The position numbers were made by a program, and so were the translations under genes. A stretch of DNA of 42,452 nt from Reichenbachiella versicolor. Lineage in GTDB: Bacteria > Bacteroidota > Bacteroidia > Cytophagales > Cyclobacteriaceae. The notes under the pieces are model-generated. The model did not search any database and had not been told where the DNA came from. It saw only the letters and a program-made list of their open reading frames with translations. This document shows, one piece after another, positions 1 to 6,622 of this stretch (positions within the stretch are counted from its first letter, which is position 1; each line of letters starts with the position of its first letter). Location of the stretch: positions 1 to 42,452 of the forward strand of contig NZ_QFZQ01000016.1 in the NCBI RefSeq assembly GCF_003171675.1, in the 5' to 3' direction.

Positions 1-119
1 ATCATATCCTATGAAGAGTACCATCCTTTTGGTACAACATCGTACAGAGCTGGACGCAACGAAACCGAAACCTCACTCAAACGATATCGATATGTCGGTA
101 AAGAAAGGGATGAGGAAAC
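1..119 (+). repeat. RHS core, left copy of 119-base terminal inverted repeat
   Basis: These 119 bases are identical to the reverse complement of 42334-42452. Identity stops at base 120 (T here, A in the other copy). Beyond that point the two genes remain similar in protein but not in DNA. The sequence encodes the RHS core from ISYEEYHPFG to ERDEET. Confidence 0.95.
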
Positions 120-1164
120 TGGGCTTTACTATTACGGTGCTAGGTATTATGCGCCGTGGCTGCAGCGGTTTATAAGTACCGACCCACTCAAAGATGAGTA
201 TCCTCAGCTTAACCCGTACAATTATGCTGATAATAGTCCAGTCACTGATCTAGATATAGACGGGCAGCAAAATACAAGAACACCTAAGCGTTCTGTAAGA
301 GGACAAGTGCGACAGAGGGAATTAGCTAATAGAACCTCAAAAGCACCTCAAGGATCGAGTTTTGTTGAAGATGCAATTATTGGAGCGGTTGAAACATTAG
401 TTAAAGGTGCTGTTAATGTTTTAGAGTTTGGATTTGATAGGGCAATGCAAAACCCTCGTGTTAGAGGATATGAGATAGCGCGCTCTCAGCAACCATTAGA
501 ACAAACAGTAAGAGAGTTTGAAGAATATAATCAACAAGGCATAGATCTTGTGAATCCTGCTAAGATTGTTGGTCGAACAGGTGAAGCTTTAATTGAAGCG
601 GGTCAAAACGTAGTTGAAGGAATTCAGACTGGTGATGGGCGTCAGTTTGGTCAAGGAGCTGCGACAATTGGTGAAGCAGCTTTTGGAATGAAATTTCTAT
701 TTAAGAAACCAAAAGTCGGTGCTCCAACAAAGCTTGATGATTTACACGTTACGCAGTTGACTAATAAAAGAGCTTTAGCAGGACAATTTCTTAGAGAGGC
801 ACAATTAGAGTTTGTAGATTTTAATAAAGCTGTACTAGTTAAAACTTTAAAAGAAGGGGATGAGCTTATTCAGTTTAGAATGGAAGGTTTAGATGGTGGT
901 ATAAGCCAAAGGGGTACTGTAGGGAGTTTTTTTGCACCAAAGGGAACAACACCTGGACAAATTGGTTTAGACCCAGACTTAGTTGTTCAAACACTTCATG
1001 TAAAAGTTACTAGGGCAACCGAAGTATTGGAAACTACCCATAAGAGCAACGCACCATTTTATGCAGATCCTTCAAGAACAACAGAGGGCGGTGGTATACA
1101 GCTTTTTAGTAGAGAATTGAAGAAAAATGTTGAAGTAACTAACTACCCTCCTAATCAACAATAA
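1..1164 (+). CDS. RHS-repeat polymorphic toxin, C-terminal end (5' partial)
   Basis: The frame is open from base 1 and continues upstream, so only the last 387 residues are seen. Residues 1 to about 85 are the RHS-associated core, with YEEYHPFG, GKERDEETGLYYYGARYY and YNYADNSPVTDLDIDG, the conserved end of the RHS shell. A linker with NTRTPKR follows, then a variable tip of about 300 residues ending in NYPPNQQ. The last ~150 residues (KLDDLHVTQL onward, with a GSFFAPKGTTPGQIGLDP stretch and TTEGGGIQLFSREL) look like a compact toxin domain. A fold of the ADP-ribosyltransferase kind is possible but I cannot confirm it. A GTG at 307 is internal and not the true start. A small gene follows one base after the stop, as expected for an immunity gene. 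RHS proteins are exported toxins used against neighbouring cells; the target here is unknown. Confidence 0.9.
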   Translation: MISYEEYHPFGTTSYRAGRNETETSLKRYRYVGKERDEETGLYYYGARYYAPWLQRFISTDPLKDEYPQLNPYNYADNSPVTDLDIDGQQNTRTPKRSVRGQVRQRELANRTSKAPQGSSFVEDAIIGAVETLVKGAVNVLEFGFDRAMQNPRVRGYEIARSQQPLEQTVREFEEYNQQGIDLVNPAKIVGRTGEALIEAGQNVVEGIQTGDGRQFGQGAATIGEAAFGMKFLFKKPKVGAPTKLDDLHVTQLTNKRALAGQFLREAQLEFVDFNKAVLVKTLKEGDELIQFRMEGLDGGISQRGTVGSFFAPKGTTPGQIGLDPDLVVQTLHVKVTRATEVLETTHKSNAPFYADPSRTTEGGGIQLFSRELKKNVEVTNYPPNQQ

Positions 1165-1165
1165 T

Positions 1166-1459
1166 ATGGATTTAGAATTAGATAAAATAATTAATAATCT
1201 TCGAGATAGATTAACGGAATACAGAATTCATACAAAAAGTAAAAAAGCTAGTATACATGTTAATGCTGTTGAAATAGCATTGTGTCTTGCCGAATTTTCT
1301 GCTATAGATAATCGTCAAATTAAAGAATCAGAGAGAGCTTGGTTTACTGCCGGAGTATATTTGGAATATACTTTTGGAGGTACTGAATGGGAAGATATAA
1401 ATGACCTTTACTTTCAATTAAAAAAATCTTTAATAAAACAAGGCCATATGAAAAGATAA
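1166..1459 (+). CDS. Probable immunity protein of the left RHS toxin
   Basis: This is a 97-residue soluble protein with no signal peptide or membrane segment, starting with ATG one base after the RHS stop codon. It is rich in charged residues and probably mostly helical (MDLELDKIINNLRDRL near the start, YFQLKKSLIKQ near the end). I do not recognise a family. The call rests on position: in RHS and CDI loci the gene directly after the toxin tip normally encodes the protein that neutralises it. A soluble protein fits a toxin acting in the cytoplasm. The coding strand is AT-rich like the tip and less like the RHS core. Confidence 0.6.
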   Translation: MDLELDKIINNLRDRLTEYRIHTKSKKASIHVNAVEIALCLAEFSAIDNRQIKESERAWFTAGVYLEYTFGGTEWEDINDLYFQLKKSLIKQGHMKR

Positions 1460-1465
1460 TGGTCT

Positions 1466-1809
1466 CGTTAGTCCGAGCATGTATAAGAAGTAGGTGGCTA
1501 GTTCGAGTTTGCAACTCGGACTTTACGTGATGTAAGATGTGCGGTCAAGGAAGAAGTAAGACCAGTTTTCAGTCTGTGACTTGAATCCAACAACGATCAG
1601 TATTCTTTCTGACAAGACACTGATAACACGTACAACAAACACATATCAGTGAATCTCTCGTTGTTCACAAATGTGAAGAGGAGCCATAGAATATATGATA
1701 AGAAACATGTAAAAAGGGAGATTTGGCGATCAGAAAAAAGAAACATGATAGATTGTCTTATCGTTAGTTATTTCACAAAAAACCAGCCATATAAGACTTG
1801 ATTCTAACC
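1466..1809. repeat. ~345-bp non-coding repeat, left copy
   Basis: This stretch is about 95% identical by eye to the reverse complement of 38123-38469. It starts with CGTTAGTCC, contains the palindromic block GGCTAGTTCGAGTTTGCAAC followed by TCGGAC, then GATGTGCGGT, and runs to the GATTCTAAC end at 1808. It has several small palindromes (for example GTTGTTCACAAATGTGAA) and no convincing reading frame. The shared ends and the absence of coding suggest a mobile non-autonomous element or a structured RNA. It fills the gap between the immunity gene and the orphan tip. Confidence 0.75.
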
Positions 1810-2256
1810 CCCGCTGGTGCGAGCGGAGGTCTTCCTACATTAGCTCCAAATCCTTTTTTTGAAGCTGAAGCTATATTTATAGATGCTGGTGCCTCATTTT
1901 TTGGTTCCGAAAGTGATATCGGAGCTTTTTTTGTGCTATCAGGAGAAGACAAAGGAGCAATAATTCCTTTTGGTGAATTAGCAGTAGGACTTGCTACTGA
2001 TTCTGGAGGTGGGATAGAAATAGGACGGGTTGATATAGAAGGAAATCCAGATGATTTTAAGTCTGATTCCCTTTTTGGAGAAAGAACAAAAATTCGAGTT
2101 GCTGGAGGAGCTGGTATAGTTTCGGGTGGTGGAGCTATTACATTTGGTTCGTTTAATGGTAAAAAAGTAATAGGTTCGGCAGTTGAGATAGGTGTAGGAC
2201 CTAGTTCTGTAGGACCTTCAGGTGGTGCGAACTATGGAGTTGTAGGGAAACTTTAA
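1798..2256 (+). pseudogene. Orphan RHS-type toxin tip (displaced C-terminus)
   Basis: The open frame has a TAA at 1792 just upstream and no ATG; the only start is TTG at 1798, inside repeat sequence. The protein is glycine-rich (GGGIEIGRVDIEGNP, VAGGAGIVSGGGAITFGSFNG) and ends in GGANYGVVGKL, like the last segment of an RHS or similar secreted protein rather than a free-standing enzyme. The frame enters directly from the CCCCCGCTGGTGCGAGCGG repeat arm, so the original N-terminal part has been cut off at that repeat. A membrane protein gene follows 12 bases after its stop and is the likely cognate immunity gene. It is probably silent unless recombined back behind an RHS trunk. It could instead be a tip of another secreted toxin family. 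Confidence 0.6.
1808..1826. repeat. REP-like arm at the start of orphan tip
   Basis: CCCCCGCTGGTGCGAGCGG matches the end of the composite elements at 39383-39519 and 40682-40817. It sits exactly at the junction between the ~345-bp repeat and the orphan toxin tip. Confidence 0.8.
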
Positions 2257-2268
2257 TCCAAAAGAAGT

Positions 2269-2748
2269 ATGAAATTGAACCATAAAAAAAGGAAGAATAT
2301 CGTTCATATCTTTCTGATCATGGTGGTCGGTATGATTTTTATATATACTAAAGCAGAATTTGATCATATTAAACTTAATTTGACCGGGTTGTATAAAGTA
2401 GAATTAGTTAATTGTGAAGTTAACAAGGTAAAACATCTTAATCCTAGACCAGGAGACAGAGGTTATTACAGTGCCTTTAGCACTAATTGTTCCAGAGAGA
2501 TTTATCCAATACTTTCAAAAAATGACTATGATAAAAATAAATTTTGTAAAGGTGTTATCATAAATAAGGCTCCATACACAACTAAAGTTTTATTGACTAA
2601 AGGTTCCAAGACGCATCATTTACAATTATTGCATCCTGACGAAATAGATAATAGATATGAATTCATGCTCTACGTATTTCTATTTTTCAGCTTAGTATTA
2701 GTCGTGATAATATTTTTGCCAAATAATGTCTACGAAAGAGATGAATAA
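2269..2748 (+). CDS. Membrane protein, probable immunity to the orphan tip
   Basis: This 159-residue protein has a hydrophobic segment near the N-terminus (HIFLIMVVGMIFIYT, residues ~13-28) and a second at the C-terminus (FMLYVFLFFSLVLVVIIFLP, ~131-152). The domain of about 100 residues between them holds four cysteines and probably lies outside the cytoplasm. Its ATG lies 12 bases after the stop of the orphan tip, so the two were probably co-transcribed. Bacterial immunity proteins against membrane-active or periplasmic toxins often look like this, but I recognise no specific family. The function is inferred from position only. Confidence 0.55.
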   Translation: MKLNHKKRKNIVHIFLIMVVGMIFIYTKAEFDHIKLNLTGLYKVELVNCEVNKVKHLNPRPGDRGYYSAFSTNCSREIYPILSKNDYDKNKFCKGVIINKAPYTTKVLLTKGSKTHHLQLLHPDEIDNRYEFMLYVFLFFSLVLVVIIFLPNNVYERDE

Positions 2749-2752
2749 TTTT

Positions 2753-2767
2753 CCCCGCTGGTGCGAG
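2753..2767. repeat. REP-like arm, insertion point of group II intron
   Basis: CCCCGCTGGTGCGAG lies directly before the intron 5' end. The truncated intron copy on the other side of the window is preceded by the related CCCCCGCTAGTCCGAG (38737-38752 on the minus strand), so both copies sit at the same kind of site. Confidence 0.75.
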
Positions 2768-3298
2768 GTGTGCCGAGAAGTAAAAGCTCGAAATAATAAT
2801 AGTTCTTTCACATGCTGTAATTGAGATGGAGGTATGGCCCTCCGAAGGCGGTTTTCAGGAACAGCCTTCAAACCACCCTACGGTGCTTGGTGAGTAATTG
2901 TCAGGTATTGAGCGGAATAGGGAAAAGGTATCTATAAAATATCAGGTAGGTATAAAAGAGATGAACGCAAGTGAACCAACCGAAGACGTGTCGAGAAAGC
3001 GGAACTTATTGTCAAAACAAGACCCAGCTCGCGAGGGACTTGGATAGAATATAGCGGTTACCTGATTACTGGCTATATGGCGATCGTCATTGAGGTGGCA
3101 TGAATTTTATACAGGCTCAATTATGGAACTCGGGAGATCCATTAGAGAGAAAAAAAAGTGAAAGTACAAGTGAAGACCTCACAAGGCGAATAGCTAATCT
3201 CTAATGGAAGTCGGATGAAGTCATATTAGTGGTGAAACTTTTGTAATGAGAGTGGAGCGAAGGACTTCAGTTATACAGTTTAAATGCATTAACAACTC

Positions 3299-4185
3299 AT
3301 GAAGAGAAGGATTAGTGGATTAGAAACAAAATCATTACCCATCACTCAGCGGATGGTGAAGGATGCGTACCGTAATGTCAAGTCGAATAAAGGGAGTGCA
3401 GGTGTCGATCAAGTGAGTCTGGAGGAATACCAGCAAGACCTATCGAATAACCTGTACAAGCTTTGGAATCGATTGACATCGGGCAGCTATTTTCCACCAT
3501 CAGTACGAGCGGTGAGTATACCCAAATCAAATGGTAAACGGCGGAAGCTAGGCATTCCAACAGTAAGCGACAGGATAGCTCAACAAGTGTTGAAGAACTA
3601 TCTGGAACCACGGTTAGAATCAGCCTTTCATGAAAATTCCTATGGTTACCGACCTTTGAAAAGTGCCCATCAAGCAGTAGAGCAAGTACGTTTGAATGTA
3701 CGATCTCATGCTTGAATGAGTCTAAGACCAAGATTGTTTATTGTCAGGATTATAGACGAGAGAAGAAACACTATAAGAAGAAGTTTGACTTCTTAGGATT
3801 CAGTTTTCAACCAAGATCAACAGCCTCTGGGAAGGTAGGGATGTTCTTGGGGTTTGATTGTGGTATCAGCATTACTTCCAAGAAGCGCATCTCAACCAAA
3901 TGGAAAGAGATGAAGCTACATAAGTGGACAGGAGCTACGATAGCAGAGATAGCTCATATCATCAACCCTATTATGCGAGGTGTTTGCCAATATTACGGCA
4001 GCTACAAACGCTGGGAACTTGAGTCCGTGTTTCTCAATTTTCATTTTCGTCTAGTGAAATGGATAGTGAACAAGTACAAGCGCTTCAAAAGTAGTTACAA
4101 GCGAGGTTATGAATGGTTGAGGCAAGTGAGACAGAGCTTTCCTAACTTGTTTTACCATTGGACATTAGGATACAAGACGATGTGA
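3299..4185 (+). pseudogene. ltrA: Group II intron reverse transcriptase/maturase, core deleted
   Basis: Two frames together make the protein. The first (3299-3715) carries the N-terminal RT blocks, with GSAGVDQVSLEEY, AVSIPKSNGKRRKLGIPTVS and ENSYGYRPLKSAHQAVEQVR. It ends in a stop at 3713. The second frame begins at once (TTG 3712, NESKTKIVYCQDYRR) and carries the thumb and maturase region (KKFDFLGFSFQPR; INPIMRGVCQYYGSY) to the end at 4185. Everything between, about 150 codons in the usual family order, is gone, including the GGVISP block and the catalytic YADD motif. The protein cannot reverse transcribe. The lesion is an internal deletion with loss of frame, not a simple frameshift. No HNH domain is present at the C-terminus. 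Confidence 0.9.
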
Positions 4186-4196
4186 TTGTATAACAA

Positions 4197-4230
4197 GAGC
4201 CGTATGATGGGAGACTATCACGTACGGTTC
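4197..4230 (+). ncRNA. Group II intron domain V
   Basis: This is a 34-base hairpin starting GAGCCGTATGATGGGAGA and ending in CGTACGGTTC. Its arms pair as GAGCCGTAYG with CGTACGGTTC, with the usual internal bulge. This is the catalytic centre of the ribozyme and looks intact, so splicing could still occur if a maturase were supplied in trans. Confidence 0.9.
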
Positions 4231-4274
4231 TGTGAGAGGTTTGGGGTGAGATTCCCCTTACCTACTTGACCATG

Positions 4275-4336
4275 AATAAAAAGTAATGGCTAGTTCGAGC
4301 TTGTAACTCGGACTTTGCGTCATGGAAGATGTGCGG
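4275..4336. repeat. REP-like block after the intron
   Basis: ATAAAAAGTAATGGCTAGTT, then CGAGCTTGTAACTCGGAC, then GATGTGCGGT. It matches the start of the ~345-bp repeat at both of its copies and the GCTAGTTCGAGC palindrome of the 136-bp elements. It appears to be the part of the host REP-like element downstream of the intron. Confidence 0.7.
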
Positions 4337-4352
4337 TGATAAAGAAAAGAAA

Positions 4353-4376
4353 CCTCTGATTGATCAGGGGTTTTTA
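4353..4376 (+). terminator. Rho-independent terminator
   Basis: CCTCTGAT-TG-ATCAGGGG is an 8-bp stem with one wobble pair and a two-base loop, followed by TTTTTATTTT. It would end transcription leaving the intron region and lies back to back with the 3' end of the minus-strand membrane gene. Confidence 0.75.
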
Positions 4377-4378
4377 TT

Positions 4379-4819
4379 TTATATGATCTCAACAACCCAA
4401 TCAGTAAAAGCAATTGCTGAGATTATACAAGAGATAAAAAACATTACAATAGGTAGTCGATTGTCGAAATGAGTTGGCTCAAGGTTGGAAATACTTTTCA
4501 AGAAAAGCTTACCATCTTTGTGCATGCTTTTTTCTAATCGGATCAAGTCCTTAAACAAACCATCCTTTCTAGATACGATTTTTTGAACTGCATTTAATCT
4601 ATGATTTAAGTAGTTGTTCTTTCCGCGCCATATCAAACAAATTATACCTATAAAACCAGAAAGGACAATAACGATAATAGACATCGGATAATCTACGATC
4701 TTATCAAACTTTGAAGCCAACGTTGCGATAGCTGAGTAGCCAGCAAAAAACACTGGTATGAAAAAACGATTATCCCCGCTCGATCGCAATTGCATTGCGA
4801 TTGTATCTTTATATAGCAT
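4379..4819 (-). CDS. Membrane protein of unknown function
   Basis: The protein has about 146 residues from the ATG at 4819. A TTG at 4843 in the same frame would add eight residues, but I prefer the ATG. There are three likely membrane segments: FFIPVFFAGYSAIATLA (after ~20 residues), IIVIVLSGFIGIICLIW, and a C-terminal IVMFFISCIISAIAFTDWVV. A charged, probably helical cytoplasmic stretch (LNAVQKIVSRKDGLFKDLIRLEK) lies between the second and third. No family is recognised. It lies alone between a terminator and a broken RAYT gene in the toxin island, so it may be a stray immunity protein; this is a guess. Confidence 0.55.
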   Translation of the reverse strand: MLYKDTIAMQLRSSGDNRFFIPVFFAGYSAIATLASKFDKIVDYPMSIIVIVLSGFIGIICLIWRGKNNYLNHRLNAVQKIVSRKDGLFKDLIRLEKSMHKDGKLFLKSISNLEPTHFDNRLPIVMFFISCIISAIAFTDWVVEII

Positions 4820-4844
4820 CTTCGATGCGTTATCCCAAGTCAAC

Positions 4845-5117
4845 CTATTCCAAAATTTTTACTTTGATGACTCCATCAAGGCCTGCGTAATTTCTTGCAC
4901 TACTATATAGGTACTCTTGTGGGCTATTAACAAAACCTGCTTCTACAGGGTTTTGGTGAAGATATTCAAGCTTCTGATCCAAGAAATCATTAGTTTCTAT
5001 TTACTTGGTATGATAACCTTGTTTCCAAAGGATATACTCTTTACCACGCTGCACTCTAGCTACTTCATATGAAAACTTCTTCAACATCCATTCTCTTCTA
5101 CTTTCGGCTATTTCTTT
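4845..5117 (-). pseudogene. REP-associated tyrosine transposase (RAYT), C-terminal remnant
   Basis: On the minus strand an open stretch reads ESRREWMLKKFSYEVARVQR, then a WKQGYH segment, a stop, and DFLDQKLEYLHQNPVEAGFV followed by YLYSSARNYAG. The motifs YLHQNPVEAG and YLYSSARNYAG are hallmarks of the C-terminal half of Y1/IS200-like REP-associated transposases. The N-terminal half with the HUH motif is missing (TAA upstream at 5118-5120) and one in-frame stop interrupts the remainder, so the gene is dead. RAYTs act on palindromic REP sequences in the chromosome; several such palindromes lie in both islands of this window. Confidence 0.85.
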
Positions 5118-5238
5118 TTAAACATAATGGCTCAATTCTAGAAATTATTACAAAATATCAATCCTACATTTCAAACTAAAAATTTCCACTAGTTATATAT
5201 AATAATAACATGCTGATTTACGGAACATTTGCGACCGA

Positions 5239-5466
5239 GTGAGGAGTATGACAGCCTGTGCTAGGTTTGGTATTCCAGGACCAGTTTATGTAGGTGCTAG
5301 ATTGGGCTATTTATTTACTGATGACGATCAATCTGACAGTGAGTTGATTTTACTTCCAGAAGTTGGTGCTAGTTTAGGAAAAATAGATGTCAACCTAGAT
5401 TATCAAGTTTTGAACGATATCAATTACATGAACCTAAGAGTAGTTTATTACATTATAGGTGGTTAA
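5239..5466 (+). pseudogene. Outer-membrane beta-barrel protein, C-terminal fragment
   Basis: The frame is open from upstream without a convincing start (GTG 5239, ATG 5248). It encodes the alternating hydrophobic/polar pattern of closing beta-strands: GPVYVGARLGYLF, then LILLPEVGASLGKIDVNLDY, and a final strand YMNLRVVYYI. Full members of such outer-membrane beta-barrel families have about 170-220 residues and a signal peptide, neither of which is present. The fragment abuts the edge of the accessory island and is probably a remnant left by insertion or rearrangement. Confidence 0.55.
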
Positions 5467-5478
5467 AATATTGGCTAT

Positions 5479-5517
5479 AAAAAAACGCGTCAAAATACAT
5501 TTTGAAGCGTTTTTTTA
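5479..5517. terminator. Bidirectional terminator at island/core boundary
   Basis: AAAAAACGC-G-TCAAAAT-AC-ATTTTGA-A-GCGTTTTTTT is a nearly perfect stem with A and T runs on both sides. It ends both the plus-strand fragment and the minus-strand accD (stop at 5533). Confidence 0.8.
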
Positions 5518-5532
5518 TGATAGTATCAAATC

Positions 5533-6375
5533 TTAATTCGCCAAAAGTTTAAACAGAGTGGTTAATTTTTGTTTTAAACTTCTTCTGTCTACGATAAAGT
5601 CTAAAAATCCGTGATCCAATACGAATTCTGAGCTTTGGAAACCTTTAGGAAGATCCTTTCCTATAGTTTCACGTATGACTCTTGGTCCAGCAAACCCGAT
5701 AAGTGCTCCTGGTTCTGCAATATTAAAGTCTCCCAGCATCGCGTAAGATGCTGTTACTCCACCAGTAGTTGGATCTGTTAATAGTGAGATATATGGTATA
5801 CCTGCTTCGCCAAGTAGCGCTAATCTTGCAGAAGTCTTGGCCATTTGCATCAACGAAAATCCTGCCTCCATCATTCTCGCACCACCTGACTTAGAGATCA
5901 TTAAAAATGGAATTTTATTTTCCAATGCATGATTTACACCTCTCGCAATCTTTTCTCCAACTACAGATCCCATAGAGCCTCCTATGAAACCGAAATCCAT
6001 ACAGGATATAACAACAGATTGACCATTCATTTTCCCTACTGCTGTTCTACAGGCATCTTTCAAACCTGATTTTTTCTGAGTAGCTACGATTCTTTTTGGA
6101 TACTCTTTTGTATCAACGAATCCAAGTGGGTCACCAGAACTTAAATCAGCATCAAGCTCTTCAAATTTGTTACCATCGAAAAGTATTTCGAAATATTCCT
6201 TAGAACCAATTCGAACATGATAATCGTCTTCAGGGCTGACGTACGAGTTGTTTCTCAACTCTCTCATGTGTACAATCTTCCCTTTCGGTGTTTTGTACCA
6301 TAACCCATCGGGTGCTTCTTTCTTCGCTTCAGTTGGGGTCTGAATACCCTTGTCAGTTCTTTTAAACCAAGCCAT
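5533..6375 (-). CDS. accD: Acetyl-CoA carboxylase carboxyltransferase subunit beta
   Basis: This 280-residue protein joins AccA to transfer the carboxyl group from biotin to acetyl-CoA, the first step of fatty acid synthesis. The crotonase-like fold is intact: [41 protein letters not shown] and [13 protein letters not shown]. It starts [20 protein letters not shown] like typical AccD. The N-terminal zinc ribbon, usually CPxC...CPxC, has no cysteine: residues 29-32 are TPKG and 47-50 are SPED. Zinc cannot be bound there, although the surrounding sequence aligns without gaps. A clear promoter lies 23 bases upstream. The gene appears to be transcribed alone. Confidence 0.96.
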   Translation of the reverse strand: MAWFKRTDKGIQTPTEAKKEAPDGLWYKTPKGKIVHMRELRNNSYVSPEDDYHVRIGSKEYFEILFDGNKFEELDADLSSGDPLGFVDTKEYPKRIVATQKKSGLKDACRTAVGKMNGQSVVISCMDFGFIGGSMGSVVGEKIARGVNHALENKIPFLMISKSGGARMMEAGFSLMQMAKTSARLALLGEAGIPYISLLTDPTTGGVTASYAMLGDFNIAEPGALIGFAGPRVIRETIGKDLPKGFQSSEFVLDHGFLDFIVDRRSLKQKLTTLFKLLAN

Positions 6376-6397
6376 AACTTATATTTTGAAAGGTCTG

Positions 6398-6426
6398 CAA
6401 AGATAAGATTTTGAAGGAAGAATCAA
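6398..6426 (-). promoter_or_regulatory. accD promoter (Bacteroidota type)
   Basis: On the minus strand TTG (6424-6426), 18 bases, then TATCTTTG (6398-6405), matching TTG/TAnnTTTG. The accD start codon is 22 bases further on. Confidence 0.7.
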
Positions 6427-6436
6427 TGTTTTAGAC

Positions 6437-6622
6437 CTATTTTGACTGATTTCCTAAATCAAGATCCTCGCGATCTTTTAATTTCTTATCTTCAACGTTT
6501 TTATTAAGAAAGTCATTGATTTTATCTATGTCAATAGAAGTTTTGATCTCACCAAAACTATCTACATTAACGTCAAAGCCTTCTAACTCAGGATTTACTT
6601 TAGCTGTTTTTTTCTTAGTCAT
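6437..6622 (-). CDS. Small charged protein, unknown function
   Basis: This 61-residue acidic/basic protein (MTKKKTAKVNPELEGFDVNV at the start) has no cysteine, membrane segment or signal. Its ATG overlaps the last eight bases of gltX (GCAAATGACTAA), so it is almost certainly translated from the gltX message by coupling. Composition (many D, K, N) suggests a flexible or helical binding protein. I do not recognise a family. The tight overlap and the lack of stop codons argue that it is real. Confidence 0.65.
   Translation of the reverse strand: MTKKKTAKVNPELEGFDVNVDSFGEIKTSIDIDKINDFLNKNVEDKKLKDREDLDLGNQSK

Larger units (their letters stand above)
2768..4270 (+). mobile_element. Group II intron with disabled reverse transcriptase
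   Basis: The 5' end GTGTGCCGAG fits the GUGYG start of bacterial group II introns. About 530 bases of structured leader precede the intron-encoded protein. A textbook domain V follows at 4197-4230 and a domain VI-like stem up to about 4270. The length, about 1.5 kb, is short because roughly 150 codons of the protein are missing. The intron lies in a REP-like arm (CCCCGCTGGTGCGAG before it; the GGCTAGTTCGAG palindrome about 15 bases after it). The first ~265 bases recur at 38469-38736 on the other strand. The exact 3' end is uncertain by a few bases. Confidence 0.85.

Noticed and set aside
1798-2256. A normal free-standing gene with a TTG start
   Set aside because: The start lies in repeat sequence, a stop is six bases upstream, and the product looks like a C-terminal tip.
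3378-3731. A minus-strand gene opposite the RT
   Set aside because: It has a frame but no recognisable domain and mirrors the strongly coding RT.
3712-4185. A separate second gene in the group II intron
   Set aside because: It begins in mid-domain (NESKTKIVYC), with a TTG overlapping the stop of the first half. It is the C-terminal half of the same RT.
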